A stretch of DNA of 64,000 nucleotides from JBEKIK01 sp963845975. Its GTDB lineage: Bacteria > Planctomycetota > Planctomycetia > Pirellulales > Thermoguttaceae. Below are positions 9,892 to 19,530 of this stretch, in pieces. The first letter of the stretch is position 1. Each line of letters starts with the position of its first letter. Position numbers and translations under genes: made by a program. Where the stretch lies: positions 1,364,001 through 1,428,000 of the forward strand of contig CAWJUD010000002.1 in NCBI GenBank assembly GCA_963845975.1. Direction: 5' to 3'. The notes beneath the pieces were generated by a model, which was given only the letters and a program-made list of their open reading frames with translations, had not been told where the DNA came from and ran no database searches.

Positions 9892-9906
9892 TTAAGTATC
9901 ACTTAA
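9892..9906. promoter_or_regulatory. candidate operator of the SufR-like repressor
   Basis: TTAAGTATCACTTAA is a 6+3+6 inverted repeat (TTAAGT/ACTTAA). It lies 23 bases before the start of the repressor gene, where an autoregulatory operator is expected. The link to the repressor is inferred from position only. Confidence 0.45.
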
Positions 9907-10510
9907 GCATACGACGGATCGAACTCTTCATATTGGCACAAGCGGCAGTTTTTCTGAAAAAGTCGATAATAACGATTTTAATTCTTGTCGGCAAACCCCC
10001 TCCACGTCAACTAGCATGGTTATACTCTCTTTGCGATCCAAATGGACCTATCAGAAGATTAGTGTATCGTATAATGTTTTATCTTGATTTCCAAATTAAT
10101 TCTTCTCGAAAAAAAGCAAATTGCTGAAATTCCCAGGGGGAAAAAACAGGGCTTTTCCCAGTTATTTCAACTTAAATTGATTGACGGGAACACAAGATCG
10201 TAAGAGAGTGTCGCCGCCTCGCTCGATGGCCGACGAAAATTCTCCCAACTCCTTTGGAAATTTGGAGTTCGGACGTTTATTTCGTTGTAAGAAAGCCCCT
10301 CGAAATTCCGGGCTATAATGGCTGTGTTGCACTGCATATCCGGCTTGCGCTGACATGGGATTGAGAGACGACTATTATCATTTTGCGCGATGTTGCATTT
10401 TCTTCTTTCACCTTGACACGCCTCAAGGCGATTAAAAGCATGTCGTTTTGCCGTAAAAGCCGGCGTATGGATTCGGATAAAACGGCGAATGTCGCGATCC
10501 GGGAGTAAAG
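9907..10510. other. intergenic region between divergent genes
   Basis: About 600 bases between the repressor (minus) and the methyltransferase (plus). Several short open frames on both strands have no family-like sequence or ribosome site. It should hold the promoters of both genes, but I cannot place them. Confidence 0.3.
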
Positions 10511-11401
10511 TTGCGCATGCCCTCCTCATCTAATTCAGATGGCCGATGTGTAAGTCCTATCCGCGACTTCATCGGCGCCAATTCGCGCCATGCGATGGAA
10601 ATTCTAGGATGGAGCGATTCCTTTGTCGATCTAACGGCAGCCGTATTACCTAATATTGCGGCAGGTGCTAGCGTGGAGTCAAACTTCATGTCTGAAATTC
10701 AGGCCAAGGGATTGATTGGTTCCAACCGGAAACTTACTAAATTTGGGGCAAAACTGGCCTACATTGCCGAATACGATACGCAAGCCGACCCATTACAAGC
10801 ATGTGATCTAGTTGAGGATCTGGCATTAGGAAACGACTCCAGGATTCTGGATATGGGATGTGGAGCCGGACAAACGCTTTCCAGACTTAAGCGGTTCGGG
10901 CTGGGTGAGTGCGTAGGCATCGACCATGACATTGAATCCCTGGCTTGGGGATTTCGCATGCGGCCTCGCCTAGGCAAAAATACAGTCGTTTTTATATGTG
11001 CCACGGGTGAAGCCATGCCATTTGCCGAGAACCGCTTCACGCACGTTCTATCCCGAGTCGCGCTGAACTACATGCACCAAGCTCGTGCCATAAAAGAAGC
11101 AGTTCGCGTACTTGAGCCGGGCGGGATACTGCCCTTTCGCGTAATGAACATGGGATATTACTTGAAACTGCTATGTAAGGCGCCCAACATGCGGCGGATG
11201 GCCGCAAATTTATATAAACTGGGATGGGGCTGCGTTGCCGCCCTCACCGGTTTCCAGTTTCTGCCCCAACGCAAATGGGCAGCCAAGGAAATATTCGCGC
11301 CCTTCTTTAAAATGCGGAAGTTGCTACACAAAGCCGGCTGCGATGTAGTGCATTGGAAAAACCATGAATCCTTTTTGGATTCCCCCTTGCAATTACCTTA
11401 G
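10511..11401 (+). CDS. class I SAM-dependent methyltransferase
   Basis: A protein of about 296 residues with a Rossmann-type methyltransferase domain. Motif I is SRILDMGCGAGQTL (about residues 111-124). It is followed by CVGIDHDIES, CATGEAMPFAENRFTHVLSR and VLEPGGILPFRV, the order seen in type 11 methyltransferases acting on small molecules or lipids. The first 100 residues include a region that could be a small winged helix (GLIGSNRKLTKFGAKLAY). TTG at 10511 lies six bases after GGGAG; ATG at 10517 is the alternative. The substrate cannot be told from sequence or neighbours. Confidence 0.8.
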   Translation: MRMPSSSNSDGRCVSPIRDFIGANSRHAMEILGWSDSFVDLTAAVLPNIAAGASVESNFMSEIQAKGLIGSNRKLTKFGAKLAYIAEYDTQADPLQACDLVEDLALGNDSRILDMGCGAGQTLSRLKRFGLGECVGIDHDIESLAWGFRMRPRLGKNTVVFICATGEAMPFAENRFTHVLSRVALNYMHQARAIKEAVRVLEPGGILPFRVMNMGYYLKLLCKAPNMRRMAANLYKLGWGCVAALTGFQFLPQRKWAAKEIFAPFFKMRKLLHKAGCDVVHWKNHESFLDSPLQLP

Positions 11402-11735
11402 TCGCAAAAAAACGGCACTAATGTCTTATTCTGCCTCCTTCTATCACTTACCCGGCCCTTTTGGCTAATGCAGTCCGGCGCGGAAAGTACACGGCATTTG
11501 AGATCGGAGACGTCTTGCCGTGGTCGCATGTGGAGATGGCGCCGTTGCATTTCGATTCCGTGCTCTTGGGCGCGACCGGTGGTACTGGTGTTTTTAGATC
11601 TCATCGCGCAAAATGTACATTTGGAGGGATGGTCTGATCCATCGAACGCCTTTTTGAAACTCAGATGGAGGCTGTTGATTCTCAAGCCGCCTAGAGAACT
11701 ATTTGATCACCCAAGTTATTTTGAAGGAGAATTCC
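11402..11735. other. intergenic region
   Basis: About 330 bases with no supported gene; the frames that cross it look like chance. The last bases hold the ribosome site GAAGGAG of the next gene. Confidence 0.3.
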
Positions 11736-12629
11736 ATGTTCAGCAAAAAGATCCTTGTGCTTGCCGTGTGCGTTATTTTGTTGGCCTTGTCGTCGCCTGG
11801 GGCACAGCAGCCAAACCAATCTTTGCCCAGTCGCCCGGCGTCCGAGCCGGTTGCAACAAAGCACGTGCGGGGCAACCTTTATCAGGTGAGCGGCGGCATT
11901 GGCAACGCGTTCTTTTACGTCGGGCCCAACGAAGTCCTAGTGATCGACGCCAAAATCAGCGCGGAAGCAGCCGCTCAAATGTTGGCGGAAATCAAGAAGG
12001 TTACCGACAAACCGCTCCGCCGTGTAGTCCTGACGCACAGCGATGCCGACCATGTGAACGGGCTGGCCGGTTTTCCCCCACGCCTGACGATCATCTCACA
12101 TGCGAACGGACGCCAGGACATTGCCCAGGCCAACGCCGCCGCGACGACGAAACTACCGCTCCCCAATGAAACATTTTCCCGGGATTTGAACTTGTATCTG
12201 GATGATACCGAGGTGCAACTGCTCTATTACGGACCGGCGCACACCAACAGCGACATCGTGATCTACATACCTTCTGAAAAGGCCGCGATTGTAGGCGATC
12301 TTCTTTTCGTCGGCCGTGATCCCCTGATTCACGCAAACAAACACGGCTCCTCCTTCGGCCTGGTATCCGCGCTGAAAGCGCTTATCCAACTGGATGCGGA
12401 CATTTTCCTGAGCGGGCACGCCGACGGAGTGGATAAAAAGACCATCGCTGCATTGATCGCCCAGATCGAACAAAAACAGGTCAAAGTCAAGGCCCTAGTG
12501 CAGGAAGGAAAATCGCTCGCGGAAGTGAAAAATGCCTTTGCCGGCCCCGATCAGCCTGCCACGCCCGGCAGCCGCCGGTGGCCGAGCCTGGTGGAGATTA
12601 TTTACCAGGAGCTGACAGAGAACAAGTAG
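11736..12629 (+). CDS. secreted MBL-fold metallo-hydrolase
   Basis: A 297-residue protein with an N-terminal signal peptide (MFSKKILVLAVCVILLALSS), so it acts in the envelope. The metallo-beta-lactamase fold shows as VLTHSDADHVNG, GPAHTNSD, IVGDLLF and FLSGHAD. The first metal motif reads HSDADH instead of the usual HxHxDH, so one histidine is replaced by aspartate. That may alter metal binding but also occurs in some family members. Its substrate is unknown; it is not close enough to any resistance enzyme to call one. The ATG at 11736 follows GAAGGAGAATTCC. Confidence 0.85.
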   Translation: MFSKKILVLAVCVILLALSSPGAQQPNQSLPSRPASEPVATKHVRGNLYQVSGGIGNAFFYVGPNEVLVIDAKISAEAAAQMLAEIKKVTDKPLRRVVLTHSDADHVNGLAGFPPRLTIISHANGRQDIAQANAAATTKLPLPNETFSRDLNLYLDDTEVQLLYYGPAHTNSDIVIYIPSEKAAIVGDLLFVGRDPLIHANKHGSSFGLVSALKALIQLDADIFLSGHADGVDKKTIAALIAQIEQKQVKVKALVQEGKSLAEVKNAFAGPDQPATPGSRRWPSLVEIIYQELTENK

Positions 12630-12844
12630 GGTTTTACTGGCTTGCGGGTTATCTTTCCTATGGTAGAATTGGTCATAAGCATTTGCTCCACTATTGTTAA
12701 GTTTTTTAGGAGCGCTGCCGACATCAGCCAGGCTAAAACGGCGAATACCATTTTAGAATATCAGCAGCGTATTCCGTTATATCAGGTAATAACAGGATAA
12801 AAGAGAGAAAAAGCGAATTTCGTAACCCCTTGAAATATAAGACT

Positions 12845-12918
12845 GGCGGCGTAGCTCAGTTGGTCAGAGCAGCGGAATCATAATCCGCGTGTCGTAGGTT
12901 CGACTCCTACCGCCGCTA
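12845..12918 (+). tRNA. tRNA-Met (CAT), elongator type
   Basis: A complete cloverleaf. The acceptor arm GGCGGCG pairs with CGCCGCT, with a G-U pair at the first position. The D arm is GCTC...GAGC. The anticodon stem GCGGA/TCCGC encloses ATCATAA, giving anticodon CAT, and the T arm is GTAGG TTCGACT CCTAC. The discriminator is A and CCA is not encoded. The loop fits elongator tRNA-Met, although a lysidine-modified tRNA-Ile is also read as CAT. Confidence 0.93.
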
Positions 12919-13005
12919 TTGCATGAGCCGTGTTTTGGGGTCGTTGATGTTTTATGTAAATATAATTATAGGCTTCAGCGTATTTTCCTACTGGTAGTCA
13001 TCGGC

Positions 13006-14775
13006 CTATTGCACCAGCCGCAACTTGGGATTGGAAATGATTTTATTAAAGATATCTATAAGTTCTTGTTCGTAATAGGTCGGGTCGCCTGTTGCACCGT
13101 AGGGCGAGGTAAGGGTTTGCGTAGTCTTGCCCATGGCGATGCTATAAATGCGATTCATGAAGCCGCGTCGCCCTGCAAACCGAGTTCCACGGGGAAGACC
13201 GACCAGTTATTACCCTGCATAATCGCAGTCTGCATCATTGCGGCGTCTTGTGAATAATCGCTTAGCGAACCGTAATAATTGCTGTTATGGTGGGCATTTT
13301 CATAATTTGAAATAGTGCTGTTGCTGGAGGAATAAAGATTGGGTTTCCCGTCGGTCAGCAGCACTACGACTTTGTTTGCTCCGATTCGGCCTTTTGAGTT
13401 AATAAGATCGATAGCCGTGATGAACCCGGTTTCGGTCGACGTGCAGGACACGTTGTCATTGCAGGCCTGAAGCATGGTGCAATCCTGCATGGCGGTATCA
13501 TAATTGTTGTCCAAAGTGTGTAGAACCGTCACATTGCTTGTCAGATCGAAAGTAACGATCGCGATCCAGTCGGATTGAGATGAGTCGGTGACGTTTTGAT
13601 TGCGATCCTTGATGATTTGAATTGCGTCGATTATTGCCAGGCAAGTGGAGTGAGTGGGCATTTCCCGCGGCGGGAAATTAAAAGTGTTCCCTTTTAAGCG
13701 TCGTGTCCGGATGATATGGACAATCCGGGCTGTTCCGCGACAGCGGCGAGTAGAGAGTGGAACTACTGGTCGGTTTAGTGCGGCCGTAATACATCATATA
13801 ATGCATATAAGAACTATAGCCGAAGTTCGGGCCGTAGTTTGAAAGATAATATTGCCAATAATTATAGTTGTTCGAATCGGTGATGCCATTGGGTGTGGGT
13901 TTGGCCTTGGGCATTATACCCGGCAAGGCCGCTTGTCCCGACTTTCCGGCAATTTGCTCGTCCATGACCCAAGAGTAAGCTTTTGTCGTGCGCGCGCTCG
14001 ATGAATCCGTGGATTTAATCTGATATTGAACGGGAACGGTGTAGCTGGCCCCGCCGATGGTACGAGGTTGCTTCGTGTTCAACAGAGGGCTACTGCTCGT
14101 GTTAGTCAGGCCGGAGATGGAAGACACGCCCAAGGGTTGGCCGATTGTTTGCGACGATCCCGGATACGTGCCGAAGCCGAAGTCGTTAAAGATATTCTGC
14201 ATCATCCTGGTCCCGACCCCCGGATAACTGCCGTCGATAGTGCTTTGATTGTTGGGATCGGTATCGTTGTTCATCGATCCGGACAGGTCCACCACAAAGC
14301 AAATATCGCGGGGATTACACGTGGCCGTGGCCGTAGCCTTGAGGTTTACCGAAGATAAATTTAAGACTCGCCCGAAGAACATGGGAATGGCCCCAGTAGT
14401 CGTACTATCAGCCCGCGTCGTTACTTTCACGGCGTTGCTCAGTCCCGAAGATGAGGTAAATTTTTGTGTGTTCTTATCCCAGGTGCCAAAAATGATATCC
14501 GATGTGGCGAGTTGAACGGGCTTATTTTCTATGAGATTCTGCGCGGCAAAGGATTTGGCGGCATTAATTGATATGTCTTGGTTTTGTCCCATGGAGCCCG
14601 CGCCCGCCAAAGCCGCCGAATCGGCTGCGGTTTGTAGTTGCGTCCTTGCCATCATGATGTATCCGAGGTCTACTGCGAATGCGATCATCCCCAGAAGCAC
14701 CACGATCAAAAAAACCGTCAAAAGTATAATTGCGCCCCTATGCTGCTGCTTGTTTTGCATTGATAGGCGGTACAT
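13006..14775 (-). pseudogene. TadG-like pilus protein with VWA domain (two frameshifts)
   Basis: Three consecutive frames together encode one protein. The start at 14775 follows GGAGGG. The N terminus is the TadE/TadG type, a membrane segment followed by AVDLGYIMMARTQLQTAADS. A von Willebrand A domain begins with CFVVDLSGSMNND, which has the metal-binding DxSxS. The first frame ends at TAA (13678-13680) after a four-T run; skipping one T gives FNFPPREMPTHST, which continues the domain with VVVLLTDGKPN. A second break near 13157 is needed to reach MNRIYSIAMGKT and the true stop at 13006-13008. Such proteins anchor or process Flp pilus or envelope structures. No other tad genes are here. Confidence 0.8.
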
Positions 14776-15236
14776 AATAAGCCCTCCAAAACGGAGTTAA
14801 GGACGCGTGCAAAAATTTCTGTTACAACCTTATTCAGAAAATGTGGAAAAACCGGCGCTTTTCAAAAAAAGTTATAACACTTGTTTTTGAGAGTCCCTAA
14901 CCAATGTAAAAAGAATCGTTGATAAGCCATTCGCCAAGAGTTTACTTCCGGGGCATTTTCCGACAAATACAATTATTTTCACACCCCACAAAGTCCTCTA
15001 TAAAAACTTTATGTCATAAAGAGATTATGTCAACTATAAGGGAAATCGACGCCGAAATCAGGCACATCAAAGATTTATCAAGTTTCGCCGGCAAACCATA
15101 ATTAACCCCGTAGAATGCAAGAAATGCGGGTAACAGGGGCAGGTTTGGATGAAATATAAACGCATTAGTCCTGATATGCGGGATATACCTTATTTGCCGC
15201 TCGCATCACCTGTTATTGCGAGTGGAGCGAAGAATC
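14776..15236. other. AT-rich intergenic region
   Basis: About 460 bases between two minus-strand genes. It holds the ribosome site of the VWA gene and one possible small plus-strand gene (15027-15101); the rest shows no clear structure. Confidence 0.3.
15027..15101 (+). CDS. possible 24-residue small protein
   Basis: ATG to TAA encodes MSTIREIDAEIRHIKDLSSF plus four residues. AAGAG lies six bases before the start. The sequence is amphipathic and not low in complexity, but its short length and isolated position leave it unproven. Confidence 0.25.
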   Translation: MSTIREIDAEIRHIKDLSSFAGKP

Positions 15237-16406
15237 TTAATGTTGCACGATCCGCCGCAAAAGAAAGATTCCCGATACTATAAAGACCGTGTTGCTCATC
15301 CAGAAAGAAATCGGCCATAATTTGCCCGATGTGGAAAGATCCTCGCTTAACATCAAAAGCGGATAATAAACCGCCAGAATGGGCACAAAGCAAACAAAAA
15401 AATTCGTCAAAACGTCGGCATGACGCCAGAGCATGGCCACCGGTATGCCGATCAGCACGAAACACAGGCAGGTAAAACCATTCGATAACCGGCGATAAGG
15501 CTCGGTTTGCAGACGATAGATCAGATGCCACAGGTCGGCCAGCCGGGTGCTGTCGGCCGGCGGCAATGTCTGCCCGTTTGCTTCCAAAACCTCGCGCCGC
15601 TGTTCCAGGGGCAAAACCTCGGCTTTAAGTTGAGCAACGTGGTCGGGAATCTCGTACATCGCGACCCAGTCGCGGTGATGTTCCAGAACGCCGGGACTCC
15701 TGCCGAGATTGATGATCGGCACGGAATGACGCCATTCAGCAGGATCATTGTACTGAAATTTTCCGTCTATGTCCACATCGACGCTGCGGCATATGATGTC
15801 CAACTCTTGCCTCTGCCGAGCGGTGTGCAATTCCGCCTCAGCGGCGCGTACGGTTGTGGTGGAATCGGATCCTATATCGCGAATGGTGATCGTGGGCTGA
15901 ATTAGCTTTCTCCCGTCCATGCGCTTTACCGTGATTGAGAACTGAGGCGTATAGGGCGGGCCGATGGAGTGATTGGTCTGCAACATGCCATATGTGATTT
16001 CTTCGATTGATTCCGCTGCGACCCGGGCATAATTCGGCCGGCACCATGTGGCGGCAATTTCCTGCATCCAAATTGTTCCCAGGCTCAGTAAAAACGCGAA
16101 CACGATTACCGGCCAGACAATCACCATGGGATTGATCCCCAGCGATTTCAATGCAACCACTTCATTCGTGCCCGTCATTCGCCCATACACGATGCTCACC
16201 GACAGCAGCAGGCTGACTGGAAGGGTGATGACCAGCATTTCCGGCAACATGTAAGGCATGACATAGAACATCACCATGGGCGGAAGCCCCTGACTAAGTC
16301 CCTGTTTCACCCCCATCACCACGGTCACTATCAGGGTCAGGCCTATCAGTGTTAGCAGAAAGTATTTCAGCACTTCCGTTACAACGTACCGCGTTAGAAT
16401 GTACAT
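15237..16406 (-). CDS. LptF/LptG family permease
   Basis: A 389-residue inner-membrane protein of the YjgP/YjgQ family. Three membrane segments at the N terminus (about residues 10-110, with VVMGVKQGLSQGLPP and ITLPVSLLLSVSIVYGRM between and around them) and three at the C terminus (about 300-385) flank a periplasmic beta-jellyroll. This is the permease half of the LptBFG transporter that lifts lipopolysaccharide from the inner membrane, so the organism should have an LPS outer membrane. Whether it is LptF or LptG cannot be decided, and no second copy or LptB is in the window. Confidence 0.88.
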   Translation of the reverse strand: MYILTRYVVTEVLKYFLLTLIGLTLIVTVVMGVKQGLSQGLPPMVMFYVMPYMLPEMLVITLPVSLLLSVSIVYGRMTGTNEVVALKSLGINPMVIVWPVIVFAFLLSLGTIWMQEIAATWCRPNYARVAAESIEEITYGMLQTNHSIGPPYTPQFSITVKRMDGRKLIQPTITIRDIGSDSTTTVRAAEAELHTARQRQELDIICRSVDVDIDGKFQYNDPAEWRHSVPIINLGRSPGVLEHHRDWVAMYEIPDHVAQLKAEVLPLEQRREVLEANGQTLPPADSTRLADLWHLIYRLQTEPYRRLSNGFTCLCFVLIGIPVAMLWRHADVLTNFFVCFVPILAVYYPLLMLSEDLSTSGKLWPISFWMSNTVFIVSGIFLLRRIVQH

Positions 16407-16922
16407 GGGCGTAGATTGTGGATGTGAAGTGCCTGGTGGTCAAGACCAGAATTTACCAGGTCCCAAACTTATACGAATCACACTTATTAAATCCATGAAC
16501 CTTTAAATCTTTATAAAATAATCCCTTCTATAAAGGCAAGTTGTGACAAAAACAGGCATCGTTTTCACTATTAGAGGGGTTATTTAGTATTGGAGTTTTG
16601 CAAATTGCTCCCCTCTCCCAGAGGGAGAGGGGACATTGGATCTACAGTTTGCAAAACTCTTGTTAGTACTAAATTGGGGCTTTTATTGATAAAGGCAATC
16701 CCCCGCCACCCTTGACGCATATACCGTTATCGTGTCACAATAAGCCCTGTGATCTGAAAAAGGACGGGCCTATTATGCCCTGTTTCGTTAATAAGCAACT
16801 CCCGCCAGAGTAAATTCAACCGCAATAGTGCCAAATCGACGCACTTGAAACCTATGCACGCGGTTTGATGTCCCCGCTTCGAAAAATACATAGCAAGCCT
16901 GTGCCATAATCAGGAGCGCGTG
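16407..16922. other. intergenic region with MITE-like repeat
   Basis: About 515 bases between divergent genes. It holds the palindromic repeat at 16593-16659 and probably the promoters of both neighbours. No gene is supported. Confidence 0.35.
16593..16659. repeat. 67-bp palindromic MITE-like repeat
   Basis: Perfect 12-base outer repeats (GAGTTTTGCAAA at 16593-16604, TTTGCAAAACTC at 16648-16659) enclose CCCCTCTCCCAGAGGGAGAGGGG, itself a palindrome. It is a close relative of the element at 7982-9149, without an insertion. Confidence 0.75.
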
Positions 16923-18056
16923 ATGAAACCCGGTAAAACGGTCTCAGTCGAGGAACTACAAACCATTGGGCGCTTTGAAAGTCTGCGGAAAATTCTGCGT
17001 TCCGAAACCTATGTGGAACATCTCGACAAGCCTTTGGCGTACTGGGCGCTTCCGACCGATCGCCGTTTGCCCTTGGCCTTTTTAAGTCGGGCATTGCGGG
17101 AATTGCTCGACGCATCTTTTGAAGAATTGGCCCAAACGCCCGGGATCGGGCAAAAAAAGATGAAGTCTTTCGTGAAATTGCTCGCCCGCGTGGCTAATAC
17201 CGATCCCGCCGACTTGCCCACTGAAATCAATGATTTTTACCTCGGATTGAAAAAATCATCAGCCTGCGATCCGAACTATTCGCATAAAGGATTCGATCCC
17301 GCGGCAATCTCCGAACTCCAATGGGAACAATGGCGCGGAAGCGTGATGCGGCATGGTTTGGAACGGGAAAAACTCGGCCGTTTCGCCTCAACCTTGCGGA
17401 ACATGACCAAGGTAATTTGGAATTCGCCCCTTGCGGATTATACCGGCCATACGCTGGCCGAAATCCAAGCTTTGAAAACTCACGGTAAACGACGCCTGAA
17501 TGCCGTCCTCGAAGTGTTTTACAATCTGCATACTCTTGTGGCCGACATGGGCAGCCATGAACATCTTGTCATCCGCATCGTGCCCAGGTTGATCGACGGA
17601 GTTGAAAGGTGGGTCGGTCAATCGCTGCAAAAACCCGGCCTGCCCAGCAACAGTGAAATTTTCCAAAATTTCGTCAGTCCCCTGCTCGAGCAAATCCGCA
17701 TCGACGCCCCGCAACAAATCGTTACCATGGCCGAAAACCGCTTGGGCGTCCGCGGACCAATTACCAGCGTCCGCCAAGTGGCAAGAACCATGGGACTCAC
17801 CCGGGCGCGGGTTTATCAACTGCTTAACGAAATCAACGATATCATGACGGTTCGCTGGCCCTTGGGACGCCACCAGGTTTATCAATTGCGCGATAAATTC
17901 GCCGCCGAAGCGGTCCATATCCCCAATCCTCCTTCTCTGGTCCAATTCCACGCGGCCGTGGAACTGTTTTATCCCGGCAGCCGCCGCGGCGCGGACGGCC
18001 CACTGGAAAAAGCCCCCGAAATCCCCGAGATGCAAAGCGCCCTGCTCGAGGCGTGA
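16923..18056 (+). CDS. DNA-binding protein with HhH and sigma-4-like HTH
   Basis: A 377-residue protein with no named function. Near residues 60-90 it has a helix-hairpin-helix (FEELAQTPGIGQKKMKSFVK) like the RNA polymerase alpha C-terminal domain. Near 285-315 it has a helix-turn-helix like sigma-70 region 4 (SVRQVARTMGLTRARVYQLL). The middle is helical and unassigned. Together these suggest a nucleoid or transcription protein that touches DNA at two points. The ATG at 16923 is chosen because AGGAG lies six bases upstream; a GTG at 16920 is also possible. It converges with the glycosyltransferase gene downstream. Confidence 0.75.
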   Translation: MKPGKTVSVEELQTIGRFESLRKILRSETYVEHLDKPLAYWALPTDRRLPLAFLSRALRELLDASFEELAQTPGIGQKKMKSFVKLLARVANTDPADLPTEINDFYLGLKKSSACDPNYSHKGFDPAAISELQWEQWRGSVMRHGLEREKLGRFASTLRNMTKVIWNSPLADYTGHTLAEIQALKTHGKRRLNAVLEVFYNLHTLVADMGSHEHLVIRIVPRLIDGVERWVGQSLQKPGLPSNSEIFQNFVSPLLEQIRIDAPQQIVTMAENRLGVRGPITSVRQVARTMGLTRARVYQLLNEINDIMTVRWPLGRHQVYQLRDKFAAEAVHIPNPPSLVQFHAAVELFYPGSRRGADGPLEKAPEIPEMQSALLEA

Positions 18057-18125
18057 AACACGAATCATGCTTTTACGACGAGTTGGCGTGAAAGATCGCC
18101 GCCATGTCCGAAAAGGAAATCCTCG

Positions 18126-19079
18126 TTATTGCTTATCCGCATAAGTAGCCGATCGGCAGCGTTGCTTTCCCGCAAAGTGGGGCGAGGCAATCGGGTGTGC
18201 CGCGGTGGAAGACGGGTTAATAGCCGTCCTCTCTACTCGCTTGCGCCTCGGAAACCGCAACGCCTCCCAGGCTCGACCGCATAAATTTATCAATGTAGAC
18301 GGCCTAATCACGCTTTCCATACATTCCTTTATCAGTAACGCTGCATGTCCGGATATCGCCCGCAGCCATCCCATTCTGGAAGCCCATGTCCAGAAAAGCC
18401 GTTCGGCGGCTCGGCCCCCGCCCAGCCGGCCTGCACCTATGGCGTCGTCCAATTCCGCATATACCCTGCAATTGGGCTCGCTAATGCAAGAGAAACCGGC
18501 GAATTGCAGGGCCAAGGCCAAATCGACTCCGGAAAGATGCCCTTTGATGGCAGGATTCAATCCGTTTACCGCATTCCATGCCGAGCGGCGATAGAACGCA
18601 GCCAAGATGTCTGCCCCAAAATAATACTCCTTTTCCAGTGTTGCCTCCGCCAGCGACTTGCTGAAGCCTAAACGCCTTGCAGCCCCGCCTGCCCGATAAC
18701 CCACGCCCGCCGATATGACCTTGTTTCGTTCGCGCCGCTGTAGCACTAAAGGAGCAACTGCGGCGACCTTCGGGTCTTTAAAATGAGATAAGACTATGTC
18801 GGTCCAGCCTGGGCTCACCTCCATACCACAAGACAAAATATGAATTATGGGCGCACGGCAATTTGCGAGTCCGAAGTTTATACTCTCTATTAAATCGGCA
18901 TCCCGCGCCGCTTCGACAAAGCACACTTCGTCGCCTAATTGGTAAGGATCCGCATAGGGTTCGTTCAGCACCACGACAATCTGGCAATTCGCCGGCCGGT
19001 TTTCCAAAATGGAAACCAGGGTATCTTCCAACTTTTTAAGCCTGTTTAAAACCGGAATGAGAATCGACAGCCGAAGCAC
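18126..19079 (-). CDS. family 2 glycosyltransferase
   Basis: A protein of about 317 residues with a GT-A fold. The N terminus LRLSILIPVLNRLKKLEDTL is the nucleotide-sugar binding start. It is followed by IVVVLNEPYADP, a region near INFGLANCRAPIIHILSCG where the DxD loop would be expected (HILSCG has no DxD), and ISAGVGYR. The missing DxD means the donor-binding metal site is altered or lies elsewhere. It probably adds a sugar to a surface glycan, but the substrate is unknown. The GTG at 19079 follows AGGA and starts the conserved core; ATG at 19103 or TTG at 19115 would add a short leader. Confidence 0.75.
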   Translation of the reverse strand: MLRLSILIPVLNRLKKLEDTLVSILENRPANCQIVVVLNEPYADPYQLGDEVCFVEAARDADLIESINFGLANCRAPIIHILSCGMEVSPGWTDIVLSHFKDPKVAAVAPLVLQRRERNKVISAGVGYRAGGAARRLGFSKSLAEATLEKEYYFGADILAAFYRRSAWNAVNGLNPAIKGHLSGVDLALALQFAGFSCISEPNCRVYAELDDAIGAGRLGGGRAAERLFWTWASRMGWLRAISGHAALLIKECMESVIRPSTLINLCGRAWEALRFPRRKRVERTAINPSSTAAHPIASPHFAGKQRCRSATYADKQ

Positions 19080-19530
19080 GAGATAATTTCCTGTGTTCAA
19101 CATCAAAGGAATCAAGTTTTCAAACGGCGCCAGACTGTAGATAATGCTCTTAGAAGAAGATATAAAGTCATCCTGCGCTATTTGTGATTATGTCGGATTG
19201 TATTGAATAGGAAGTTTATTCAAACGACCCTTATTCCCTGGTTACGTAGAGGTAAATTTATATATTCTTTGTATATTACCCAGTTTAAATTATTTTCAAT
19301 CAAATTTTTATATATTACCTTTTTTATTGTCAATAATTACCTAAATCCCCATCTTCATGAGTCATGGATATCCTATTTAATCAAAGTTGTGACATTTATA
19401 ATAAAATCAATTGGATTGTATTCCCGGCTTTATAGATTGCTGACACACAACAGCAACGCGGAGCCGGCGCTTGACTTCCTCCCCTTTATTATCCCACCCA
19501 ATGACCTTTCCTTTTTAAGAGACTCGGCAG
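19080..19530. other. AT-rich intergenic region
   Basis: About 450 bases between divergent genes, very rich in A and T, especially 19250-19440. No gene or clear hairpin is seen. It should contain the promoter of the plus-strand genes that follow. Confidence 0.3.

Noticed and set aside
10167..10529. Minus-strand frame of 120 codons in the repressor-methyltransferase gap
   Set aside because: No domain, no ribosome site and overlap with the methyltransferase start.
11468..12169. 233-codon plus frame partly over the MBL gene
   Set aside because: The MBL frame has signal peptide, ribosome site and metal motifs; the other reads as an out-of-frame shadow.
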